From Thermococci archaeon (GTDB taxonomy: Archaea > Hadarchaeota > B88-G9): a stretch of DNA of 5,994 nt. The position numbers and the translations under genes are program-made. The notes beneath the pieces are model-generated. The model did not search any database. It saw only the letters and a list, made by a program, of their open reading frames with translations, and was not told where the DNA came from. The stretch is taken from assembly GCA_003660555.1 (NCBI GenBank), contig QMUK01000070.1, forward strand, positions 1 through 5,994, in the 5' to 3' direction. Positions within the stretch are counted from its first letter, which is position 1, and each line of letters opens with the position of its first letter. This document shows positions 1 through 5,875 of this stretch, piece after piece.

Positions 1-1766
1 ACTACTAGGAGAGGAACTACTCTTTCTTTTCTCTCTCTTGTTTCCAAGGATATTTTGATCGGAACTTTATCCTCGAACGTGTAAACGTTGTAATCTCCTT
101 TCTCTGTATCTCCTACCACTCTTATCTCCACAGTGAGGAGGTACTCCTTTGCCCTAGCCCCCTCCTTAACTTCGAAAACCAGTACAGCAGTTCCTTTTTC
201 TCCAGGTAACAAGTTTCCGATGTAGTCGCTTTTAACCTCGAAGTCAAAAGGCTGTTCTGCCTTCTTCAAAGCCCTAACGAGTACGGACTCTCCTTCCTCC
301 GTCCCCACATTTTTCACTTCTATCCTCAGCTCTGATTTCTTCCCAGGCCTAGCCTCAGGAACCACTTCACTTCCAACTACTTTTATCACCGGTTTTCCTC
401 TTATCACAACTTTAGCACTTCTCCTCTCCTCGTGTATTTCTCCATATGGGTCCCTGAATTTGAGAATCAGTGGTATCTCGTGTTCTCCTTCTGTGGCGTC
501 CTCTGAAATATCTAGAGAAAATGAAACAATCCTGTATTCCCCCGATCTCAGTACCCCCAAATATCTCTCGGAACTTTGAGCTAAGGAAAATGGGTGCTTA
601 GGTAGTATTTCGATCTCCAAATCTTCTACTCTTTCGTCCCCCGAGTTCTGTATTTCTATGTCCACTACGACGTTTCTGTTCCCAGGCCTTATTTCGCGCG
701 GAGTTGTGAGGACATTCCCTATACTTACAGATATCTTCCCCATGACCTTTATCCCAATGAAAAACTCTTTACTCCTGCTCTCGATGAGATTCTTAGTCTT
801 AGTTATGTACTTCCTGAAAGACAGAGTATCTGATATCTCAGATACAGATATACTCCCCTCTATTTGCTCCACTTCTTCCTCGTAATCTACTCTAATCGGC
901 AATATATAAGCTCCAGGAATCGCATTTTGGCTTGCGTACAATCTAAACCTAGCTATTGCACTTTCTCCTGGCGACAGGTTCCCGAGGTACACCTCGGATG
1001 CTCCCAGAATGGAGACAGGGTATTGTGTGGTCTCTCCTCCAGTTTCTGGTTGTAGAGACATTGGCTGAATCTTCGCTACAGAGAAAGCCATTTCCTTCAT
1101 CATTTCTTCTCTGGAAACTGCTTGTATCGCAGTTGGTTGCTTAGCCATTTCCATAGTCTGTGGTGTTAAGGGGATTTGAGGACCCATTATCATCTGTTCC
1201 TGAATTGGACGGGATAGAATAGATATCTTGGTGTTTTTAGCAATCCCACTTCCGGAATTCTTGACCAGTATCTCTATTTCTCCTTCTTCTCCTATTTTAA
1301 TAGTATCTGATTTGGCATGTACCTCTATTTCTGCCTTTCCCAGCACAGGTATTTGTATTCTTTTGTATGTCTCTCTCTTCCTTCCCATTTCATCTAGAAA
1401 CTTTGCTCTCAACTCTATTTCATATAAACCACTTCTAGCTTCGGAGTCTACTCTCAACCTAAAGTGAGCAATTCCAAGTCCGCCTACTTCTAGATCTCCC
1501 AACTCCGACTTTCTCTTCCCTTCCACAGAGAAGGGATACTTCGGTACTATTTCCAATACTACATTGCAGGCCTTGGAACTACCTATGTTGAAAACCTTAA
1601 ACCAGAGATCCACTTGATCTCCTGGCTCTATTTCCTCTGGCTTAATTATTGGATCCTCTATGGATATTCCCGGGGTTTTCCTGTCTCCTTCATAGACAGA
1701 GTGCACTGGTTGGAGCAAGAGCAATAGAGTTATTAGTGCGAGTGCTCGCTTCACACTACTCCCCAT
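1..1766 (-). CDS. Secreted COG1361-type protein with Ig-like (S-layer/CARDB/NEW3-like) repeats, 3' end outside window
   Basis: I translated this minus-strand frame by hand. It stays open for 588 codons to the left edge, so the C-terminus is missing. Residues 1-24 form a signal peptide (basic VKR, then a Leu-rich core, cut probably after VHS). Four Ig-like repeats follow, at about 34-142, 145-296, 344-457 and 458-575. Three begin with a P(G)-type turn (EPGD, RPGN, RPGK), and all four share a core of N-x-G ... (L/I)G-x-L-x-x-G(E) ... F-x-L/V. This pattern is typical of archaeal COG1361 extracellular proteins. Repeat 2 carries a Met/Gln/Pro-rich insertion (about 188-253). The last visible residues (VVPLLVV) could begin a C-terminal membrane anchor; this is inference. 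The product is probably on the outer face of the membrane. Its role is unknown: adhesion, envelope, or partner of an exporter. The start chosen is ATG 1766; GTG 1754 (VKRALALITLL) is an equally reasonable alternative. The upstream gene is a winged-helix regulator on the same strand. Confidence 0.85.
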   Translation of the reverse strand, partial: MGSSVKRALALITLLLLLQPVHSVYEGDRKTPGISIEDPIIKPEEIEPGDQVDLWFKVFNIGSSKACNVVLEIVPKYPFSVEGKRKSELGDLEVGGLGIAHFRLRVDSEARSGLYEIELRAKFLDEMGRKRETYKRIQIPVLGKAEIEVHAKSDTIKIGEEGEIEILVKNSGSGIAKNTKISILSRPIQEQMIMGPQIPLTPQTMEMAKQPTAIQAVSREEMMKEMAFSVAKIQPMSLQPETGGETTQYPVSILGASEVYLGNLSPGESAIARFRLYASQNAIPGAYILPIRVDYEEEVEQIEGSISVSEISDTLSFRKYITKTKNLIESRSKEFFIGIKVMGKISVSIGNVLTTPREIRPGNRNVVVDIEIQNSGDERVEDLEIEILPKHPFSLAQSSERYLGVLRSGEYRIVSFSLDISEDATEGEHEIPLILKFRDPYGEIHEERRSAKVVIRGKPVIKVVGSEVVPEARPGKKSELRIEVKNVGTEEGESVLVRALKKAEQPFDFEVKSDYIGNLLPGEKGTAVLVFEVKEGARAKEYLLTVEIRVVGDTEKGDYNVYTFEDKVPIKISLETRERKERVVPLLV

Positions 1767-1785
1767 ACACTGGAAATATGTGCAT

Positions 1786-1800
1786 ATTATAAAAATCTTA
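1786..1800 (-). promoter_or_regulatory. Probable TATA/BRE promoter of the secreted-protein gene
   Basis: Read on the minus strand, TTTATAAT lies at 1793-1786 with an A-rich BRE-like stretch just upstream. Its centre is about 24 nt from the ATG at 1766. The usual archaeal spacing would therefore place transcription start at or next to the ATG, suggesting a leaderless mRNA. If GTG 1754 is the start, the leader would be about 10 nt. Transcription starts have not been mapped; this is pattern recognition only. Confidence 0.5.
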
Positions 1801-1810
1801 TTATCGCGAG

Positions 1811-1824
1811 TAAAATAGAAAAAT
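1811..1824 (-). terminator. T-rich archaeal-type terminator candidate after the winged-helix gene
   Basis: Eight nt past the TGA of the winged-helix gene, the minus strand reads ATTTTTCTATTTTA. This is two short T-tracts without a hairpin, as in many archaeal intrinsic terminators. With the separate TATA box just downstream, it suggests the two minus-strand genes can be transcribed separately. Read-through cannot be excluded. Confidence 0.35.
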
Positions 1825-1831
1825 CGTATAA

Positions 1832-2179
1832 TCAGTGTCTATCTATCTTCCTTTCTACTACGGTCTCTATTTCTTTGACCACCTTCTCTAGTTTTTCTTT
1901 GATTACCTTAATTGCTTTGTTATAGTTTACTGCCCTGTAAACATATCCTATCCATTTGTTTTCCACTATTTCTCTCTCTAAAAGTCTCATCTCATGTAGT
2001 CTCCTAACCTTATCTCTCACAGTCCTCGTAGATAGATTCAACTCCTTTGCTATTTCAGTGACAGTCATCCCCCTCTTATTTCTTGATAATAGCTTATATA
2101 TTTCCACTTCAGCTTTCTTCAGCCGGAGCGAGTTGATCCTCTCAGATAAAATGTCTAATATTTCTGCCTCTTTGCTCAA
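1832..2179 (-). CDS. Small winged helix-turn-helix transcriptional regulator (TrmB/ArsR-like)
   Basis: This 115-residue, highly charged protein has no membrane segment. Residues about 24-85 form a winged helix: a first helix (AEVEIYKLLSRN), then MTVTEIAKELNLSTRTVRDKV as helix-turn-helix with the recognition helix STRTVRDKVRRLHEMRLL, then a wing ending at about GYVYRAV. Residues 88-115 form a long basic/acidic helix, probably for dimerisation. No ligand-binding domain is present, so it resembles short archaeal one-domain regulators. The start is TTG, preceded by GGGGGAGAGAA (GGAG ends 4 nt before TTG). No in-frame ATG occurs before the HTH core. A TATA-like box lies about 35 nt upstream. It is divergent from the radical SAM gene and lies upstream of the secreted-protein gene, so it plausibly controls itself and one or both neighbours; this is inference from position. 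Confidence 0.85.
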   Translation of the reverse strand: MSKEAEILDILSERINSLRLKKAEVEIYKLLSRNKRGMTVTEIAKELNLSTRTVRDKVRRLHEMRLLEREIVENKWIGYVYRAVNYNKAIKVIKEKLEKVVKEIETVVERKIDRH

Positions 2180-2204
2180 TTCTCTCCCCCATAAGTACTC
2201 TGTC

Positions 2205-2230
2205 CAATAAGTTTTAATACACTTTCCATT
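2205..2230 (-). promoter_or_regulatory. Probable TATA/BRE promoter of the winged-helix gene
   Basis: On the minus strand, a purine-rich BRE-like GGAAAGTG runs straight into TATTAAAA (2219-2212). The expected transcription start is about 2190, giving a leader of roughly 11 nt that still contains the GGGGGAG ribosome-binding stretch. The leftward copy of the repeated TTTC/GAAAA/CGAGGGA motif begins at 2223, at the upstream edge of the BRE, so a bound protein could interfere with initiation. Confidence 0.45.
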
Positions 2231-2283
2231 GAAAACCCGAGGGATTTGGGAGAAGAAGGCCCCTTTCTCCGAAAATCGAGGGA
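2223..2283. repeat. Paired imperfect direct repeat TTTC-N3/4-GAAAA-N1/2-CGAGGGA, candidate operator
   Basis: Copy A is at 2223-2244 (TTTC, CATT, GAAAA, CC, CGAGGGA) and copy B at 2264-2283 (TTTC, TCC, GAAAA, T, CGAGGGA). The 16 shared bases fall in the same order, and the copies are 39-41 bp apart, about four helical turns. Within each copy, TTTC and GAAA also form a small inverted repeat. Between the copies lies a dyad, GGAGAA (2249-2254) and TTCTCC (2265-2270). The position between two divergent genes, one encoding an HTH protein, fits a regulator binding region. That function is inference. Confidence 0.45.
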
Positions 2284-2331
2284 AATAAACAGCAATTCGG
2301 CTCTAGGCAAATTCTCTTCCTACATATGAAT

Positions 2332-2346
2332 GAAAAACTTCATAAG
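2332..2346 (+). promoter_or_regulatory. Weak TATA/BRE-like promoter of the radical SAM gene
   Basis: GAAAAA (2332-2337) is followed by the TATA-like TTCATAAG (2339-2346), about 30 nt before the ATG at 2373. The box is a poor match to the archaeal consensus. If real, transcription would begin at about 2367, leaving a very short leader. Confidence 0.35.
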
Positions 2347-2372
2347 TAGGACATGTCAGATAGGGGCTGGGG

Positions 2373-3797
2373 ATGCACTTGAGCGATGAGGAAATAGGAT
2401 CGAAGACGATAGTGAAACAACTAAAGATGTTCATGGATAACAGAATCGTCAGATCTATGATAAAAGCACTTTGGGACCAGAAGGAATTAGAGAAGTCTTT
2501 AGGGATACTTTCTGGTGTAGAAAAACCCAATTGCTTCTCTGAAAGAGTGAAAGCCAAACTATTAGAGTGGACCCTCCTAAGAATCTCTAAGAAACTTGGA
2601 ATAGAAGAAGATAAAATTAGAACTAGACTTAAGCCAAAGTATCTCAGAAAAGGGATGGCCAATGTTATAATAGGGATAGCAGAAAACGGAATAACTATGC
2701 CCCAGGTATTACATGCCCCCTTCTTGGTAGTCTGGGATTTCACGAAGCAATGCAACTTAATGTGTAAACATTGCTATATAAACGCAGTTCCACATCCATC
2801 GGAGGACGAACTCTCTTTAGAAGAAAAATTAGATGTTGTTGATCAGTTGGATAGAGCAGGAGTAGCTGCAATAGCTTTTTCTGGAGGCGAACCACTGATG
2901 AACAAAGACTTCTGGGAAGTTGCAGAATATGCGAATGAAAAGGGCTTCTTCCTCAGTATTGCCTCGAATGGGACACTGATAACTAAGGAAGTTGCGGAGA
3001 GGCTAAAAAGTGTCGGAGTGAGGTATGCAGAGATAAGCTTGGACTCTCCATATGCCGAGAAACACGATTCGTTTAGAGGAATACCAGGGGCTTTCAATAG
3101 AACAGTAGAAGGGATAAGGAATGTTGTTAAAGTCGGAATCGACGTGGGAATAGCGATCACTTCAACTAAAATAAACAAGGACGACGTCTTAAAAATGGTA
3201 GATCTATCTAGATCTCTTGGAGCTAACAAGCTCATCGTGTTCAATTTCGTGCCGACTGGTAGGGGAGAGTTTCATTTAGATTTGAATCCTTGGGAAAGAG
3301 AGGAACTACTCAGAAATCTGTTTCTTAAGTGGAATGAGATTTCAAATAACTGTGGACTGGAAATCCTATCGACTTCTCCCACGTATTCGAGAATAGGAAT
3401 GGAGATCTCTTCGGGCCCGGTGTCTCCCACACACTTCGTGTCAATTGATTCAAAGGAACTAGAGCAAATAGCTGAGTTCCTAGGGGGTTGCGGTGCTGGA
3501 AGGCTTTACTGTTCAATAGAGCCTAACGGAGACGTTCAACCATGTGTTTTCATGCCAATAAAACTGGGAAACGTATTAATCGATGGATTTGAGAACATAT
3601 GGAAGAAAAATAATCTCTTGAAGACCTTGAGGAACAGAGATCTTCTGAAAGGTGGCTGTTCTAGTTGCAGGTACAAGTACGTATGCGGCGGCTGTAGAGC
3701 CAGAGCGTATTCCTACTTCAGAGATCCAATGGCGCCGGATCCGGGATGTATATACAATTCAGAGTATTGGGAGAAATTAACGAAAGGGGGAAAATAA
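2373..3797 (+). CDS. Radical SAM/SPASM-domain iron-sulfur enzyme with N-terminal extension
   Basis: This 474-residue, probably cytosolic enzyme has three parts. Residues 1-115 are an unassigned, mostly helical, Lys/Arg/Glu-rich extension. Residues 118-330 are the radical SAM core: C127-x3-C131-x2-C134 binds the SAM [4Fe-4S] cluster, GGEP (171-174) binds the SAM amino group, and SNGT and SLD (222-224) mark later strands. Residues 373-459 are a SPASM region with C373, C380, G386-x4-C391, C429-x2-C432-x5-C438-x2-C441 and C459, enough ligands for two auxiliary clusters. The ARAY tail after C441 resembles AhbC/AhbD/NirJ and peptide-modifying enzymes, so heme-related or peptide/cofactor modification are the leading options; the substrate is unknown. 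No precursor peptide or heme gene is adjacent. The start ATG follows GGGGCTGGGG. The gene stands alone on the plus strand, and its last 21 nt overlap the convergent phosphodiesterase gene. Confidence 0.93.
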   Translation: MHLSDEEIGSKTIVKQLKMFMDNRIVRSMIKALWDQKELEKSLGILSGVEKPNCFSERVKAKLLEWTLLRISKKLGIEEDKIRTRLKPKYLRKGMANVIIGIAENGITMPQVLHAPFLVVWDFTKQCNLMCKHCYINAVPHPSEDELSLEEKLDVVDQLDRAGVAAIAFSGGEPLMNKDFWEVAEYANEKGFFLSIASNGTLITKEVAERLKSVGVRYAEISLDSPYAEKHDSFRGIPGAFNRTVEGIRNVVKVGIDVGIAITSTKINKDDVLKMVDLSRSLGANKLIVFNFVPTGRGEFHLDLNPWEREELLRNLFLKWNEISNNCGLEILSTSPTYSRIGMEISSGPVSPTHFVSIDSKELEQIAEFLGGCGAGRLYCSIEPNGDVQPCVFMPIKLGNVLIDGFENIWKKNNLLKTLRNRDLLKGGCSSCRYKYVCGGCRARAYSYFRDPMAPDPGCIYNSEYWEKLTKGGK

Positions 3798-4985
3798 AGA
3801 CCTCCCAACGCTATCTTTAGGAGGACTCACGCCTATCATTGATGAGATAGTCGGGGAGATGTCCACCTGTCTTACTATCACGTATTTCTCAAATTTCATC
3901 CCTGGCACGTAGTACAGGAGGGGGACTACGCTATCTGAAGGAGCTGGAGATCCATGACAAGATCTCCTAGTTGTGATCAATCCAACTCCGAACGTAGATG
4001 AATATCCTGGAAATACCATTAGGTCTCCTACTTTCTCGGAGTCCCAATACACATCCACGACGTCTCTCACTCCTCTTATTCTGAGTAGTTCGTCTTTAAC
4101 GAACTCTCTATCAGCATCGTCCTCTAAATATACTCTAGCAGATCTCCTACCTTCTGTTATTATCTCTTCGACTCCATCTATTTCTCTCCCTAAACTGACT
4201 ATGTCTATGTAGTTGTTCACCTCAGTATTTCCGTGATCTGCTGTCACTATAACCGAGACTTTAGTTCTCTTCTCTTCTAAATGTAGGAGAATTCTCCGAA
4301 GAATTCTGTCGAAGTTTTCCATGGTAAATATAGCTTCCCTGCTCGTTGGGCCATATCCATGGGAGGCCTTGTCCACACCGAAGAAAGTAGCCATCAGAAG
4401 GTCTGGTTGCTCTGTATCTAAGGTTTCAACTACCAACTCTGCTAGTACGTTGTCCAGTTCCACATACTGCTTGTGAGATATCGGCTCTCTCTTTCTTATT
4501 TTCTCTAGTATTTGCTTCCTAGCTTCTTCCAGTACCTCTGTATTGTCTGAGACTCTTATCACACTAGCTCCTTTCCCCAAAATCCTTATAGCCTTTGCTC
4601 CTCCTTCATCTCCTGGAGTATGCATTTCTTGTGTTATATCGGATAGCCCTAGCCCCTTGTTCCCAAGTACGGAGACATTAAGCCCCTCTCTCTCGGCCAC
4701 TTCTGCTATTGTCTCAGCCCTAAGATGTTTTGGGCCGAAACCAATTAATTTCCCATTCTTTCTTTCATAATACTTGTTTCCATATATCCCGTGGACTTCC
4801 ACTGGGGCTCCAGTGGCTATTGTCGCGTGGGCAGACCTAGATATGGTGGGAATTGCTTCTACCACACAATTAGTCAGCATTGCACCTTTCCTGTGTAAGT
4901 AATCCATCATTGGCGTGTTAGAAGCCTCTAAAGTACTGTAACTCATTCCGTCTACAATTAACAAGAGGACGACTTCCTCTCCCAA
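3777..4985 (-). CDS. Type I phosphodiesterase/nucleotide pyrophosphatase (alkaline phosphatase superfamily)
   Basis: Numbered from TTG 4985, the protein is 402 residues and begins almost directly with the first beta strand (VVLLLIVDGMS). It has no signal peptide, so it should act in the cytoplasm. The two-metal active site of the PF01663 family is complete: D12 (VDG), nucleophile S49 in PTISRSAHATIATG, D205 and H209 (GVDKASHGYGP), D250-H251 (TADHG) and H344 (CHGSPAPSD). HGIYGN after the nucleophile is also typical. Such enzymes hydrolyse phosphodiester or pyrophosphate bonds, for example in nucleotides; the actual substrate cannot be read from sequence. The nucleophile position is Ser where characterised NPPs have Thr. 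I prefer TTG 4985 because a perfect GGAGG (4998-4994) sits 8 nt before it and it starts 1 nt after the upstream TGA. The TTG at 5000 is possible and would add five residues. The gene is translationally coupled to the zinc-ribbon gene. Confidence 0.92.
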   Translation of the reverse strand: MGEEVVLLLIVDGMSYSTLEASNTPMMDYLHRKGAMLTNCVVEAIPTISRSAHATIATGAPVEVHGIYGNKYYERKNGKLIGFGPKHLRAETIAEVAEREGLNVSVLGNKGLGLSDITQEMHTPGDEGGAKAIRILGKGASVIRVSDNTEVLEEARKQILEKIRKREPISHKQYVELDNVLAELVVETLDTEQPDLLMATFFGVDKASHGYGPTSREAIFTMENFDRILRRILLHLEEKRTKVSVIVTADHGNTEVNNYIDIVSLGREIDGVEEIITEGRRSARVYLEDDADREFVKDELLRIRGVRDVVDVYWDSEKVGDLMVFPGYSSTFGVGLITTRRSCHGSPAPSDSVVPLLYYVPGMKFEKYVIVRQVDISPTISSMIGVSPPKDSVGRSLFSPFR

Positions 4986-4986
4986 A

Positions 4987-5835
4987 TCAACTTCCTCCAA
5001 TGTACTTCAGACCCCTTTCCGTGACTGCCCATATCTTCCCTTGGACTGTGTCCTTCGGCTCTATTAGACCCATTATCTCCAGTTCCTTAATCTTCAATAT
5101 GACTTTGTCTTCTCTCATTCCTGTAGCTCTTACTAATGAGTTTATTCCCCTTTGGCCTACAGGGAATCCTATTCTCCTCTCTATTGTTTCTAATAATTTT
5201 TTGTTCTCGTTTCTCCATTGCTCTCTTATTCTACTAGACAAATTTCTTAACTTATCGTCTGAGTCATAAAATAAGACAATTTCACTGTGTTTCCGTCTTT
5301 CGACACCATATTCCTCCCTAAGGAAATCCTGGACAAATCCCTCGACATCTCTCTTCCTTATCTCGTGTATTTCGTCTACTTTCCTCTGGGGGAGTTCCTC
5401 GAAGTCATCTAAATACTTGAGCATTTCATCCCAGACTATTTCGTCTACTAGTCTTTCTAGATCCAGTGATTTGACGTTTTCTTCAAGCTTAGAAAATGGG
5501 TATCTGCCCAATTCTCTAGATATGAGTTCTCTAGGTACTGGGAGCTCGTGTCTTCTCACTACTTCTAGATATTTCTCTAAAATGTTACTATCGCCCTCTC
5601 CTCTCCAAGAGGTGAGCCAAACTACCTTCTTGTATGACTTACATCCTTCAAAGACGCATTCCAATACCAATTTCCCTGGTTTCTCCCTTGATTCCAAGAG
5701 ACAGCCACACCTTGGACACCTATCTAATACTTCCTCTCCACATTCGCAAATTAGCTTTGAAATACCATCCTCTTCTCTGAACTCCATTTTCCTCCCGCAT
5801 TTGGGGCAGTAGTAGTTCCCTCCCCTCTCAAACAT
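4987..5835 (-). CDS. Dual zinc-ribbon protein with C-terminal winged-helix domain, unknown role
   Basis: This 282-residue protein is not a family I can name. Residues 8-33 hold a first ribbon (C10-x2-C13 ... C30-x-C32, an unusual CxC second knuckle). Residues 38-72 hold a second ribbon (C40-x2-C43 ... C60-x4-C65), whose CPRCG-x-LLE-x-R spacing resembles the zf-C4 zinc finger at the C-terminus of topoisomerase I. Residues 83-220 are a charged, mostly helical middle with no motif I recognise. Residues 228-280 look like a winged helix (RGINSLVRATGMREDKVILK as HTH, then LEIMGLIEPKD and a wing ending WAVTERGLKYI). This suggests a nucleic-acid-binding protein, perhaps a regulator; that is inference. 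The ATG start follows GGTGGG by 3 nt. It lies 39 nt after the ATPase gene and its stop abuts the phosphodiesterase start (TGA-T-TTG), so the latter two are co-translated. Confidence 0.85.
   Translation of the reverse strand: MFERGGNYYCPKCGRKMEFREEDGISKLICECGEEVLDRCPRCGCLLESREKPGKLVLECVFEGCKSYKKVVWLTSWRGEGDSNILEKYLEVVRRHELPVPRELISRELGRYPFSKLEENVKSLDLERLVDEIVWDEMLKYLDDFEELPQRKVDEIHEIRKRDVEGFVQDFLREEYGVERRKHSEIVLFYDSDDKLRNLSSRIREQWRNENKKLLETIERRIGFPVGQRGINSLVRATGMREDKVILKIKELEIMGLIEPKDTVQGKIWAVTERGLKYIGGS
4994..4998 (-). promoter_or_regulatory. Ribosome-binding site that decides the phosphodiesterase start
   Basis: GGAGG is a perfect match to the archaeal anti-Shine-Dalgarno core and lies 8 nt before TTG 4985. 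It is inside the last codons of the zinc-ribbon gene (IGGS). If TTG 5000 were the start, this GGAGG would be inside the coding region and the nearest upstream purine run (GGGG) would sit about a dozen nt away. Confidence 0.65.
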
Positions 5836-5838
5836 TTA

Positions 5839-5875
5839 CCCACCACAACGGGTTACTTCGAACATACTATAAAGT
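5839..5875 (-). promoter_or_regulatory. Promoter and ribosome-binding site candidate for the zinc-ribbon/phosphodiesterase unit
   Basis: On the minus strand, TTTATAGT (5873-5866) begins directly after the ATPase stop codon, with its centre about 34 nt before the ATG at 5835. A start of transcription near 5844 would give a leader of about 9 nt containing GGTGGG (5844-5839). The unit may thus have its own promoter in addition to read-through from the ATPase gene. Confidence 0.4.

Noticed and set aside
10-23. A 14-nt stretch (GAGAGGAACTACTC) near the left edge that recurs at about 3299-3312
   Set aside because: The two copies lie in unrelated genes, in different contexts and without flanking similarity; in purine/pyrimidine-biased sequence this is compatible with chance.
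658-1467. Several plus-strand open frames of 60-80 codons opposite the secreted-protein gene
   Set aside because: They are Ser/Leu-rich, have no ribosome-binding sites and mirror a long minus-strand gene that has a signal peptide and repeated domains.
2229-2288. Small plus-strand open frame starting with TTG (19 codons) upstream of the radical SAM gene, considered as a peptide substrate
   Set aside because: It has no ribosome-binding site and no Cys or repeated core motif, overlaps the candidate operator repeats, and is of a length expected by chance.
2303-3516. Minus-strand open frames (63 to 150 codons) opposite the radical SAM gene
   Set aside because: The plus strand encodes complete radical SAM and SPASM motifs across this region; the antisense frames show no recognisable domain.
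3801-3824. CCTCC ... GGAGG inverted repeat just past the radical SAM stop, considered as a terminator
   Set aside because: Only 5 bp of stem with a 14-nt loop and no T-tract, and it lies within conserved C-terminal codons of the phosphodiesterase.
5417-5812. A 131-codon plus-strand frame opposite the zinc-ribbon gene
   Set aside because: It is a low-complexity Ser/Pro/Leu antisense translation; the minus strand has the Cys motifs, a ribosome-binding site and tight coupling to its neighbour.
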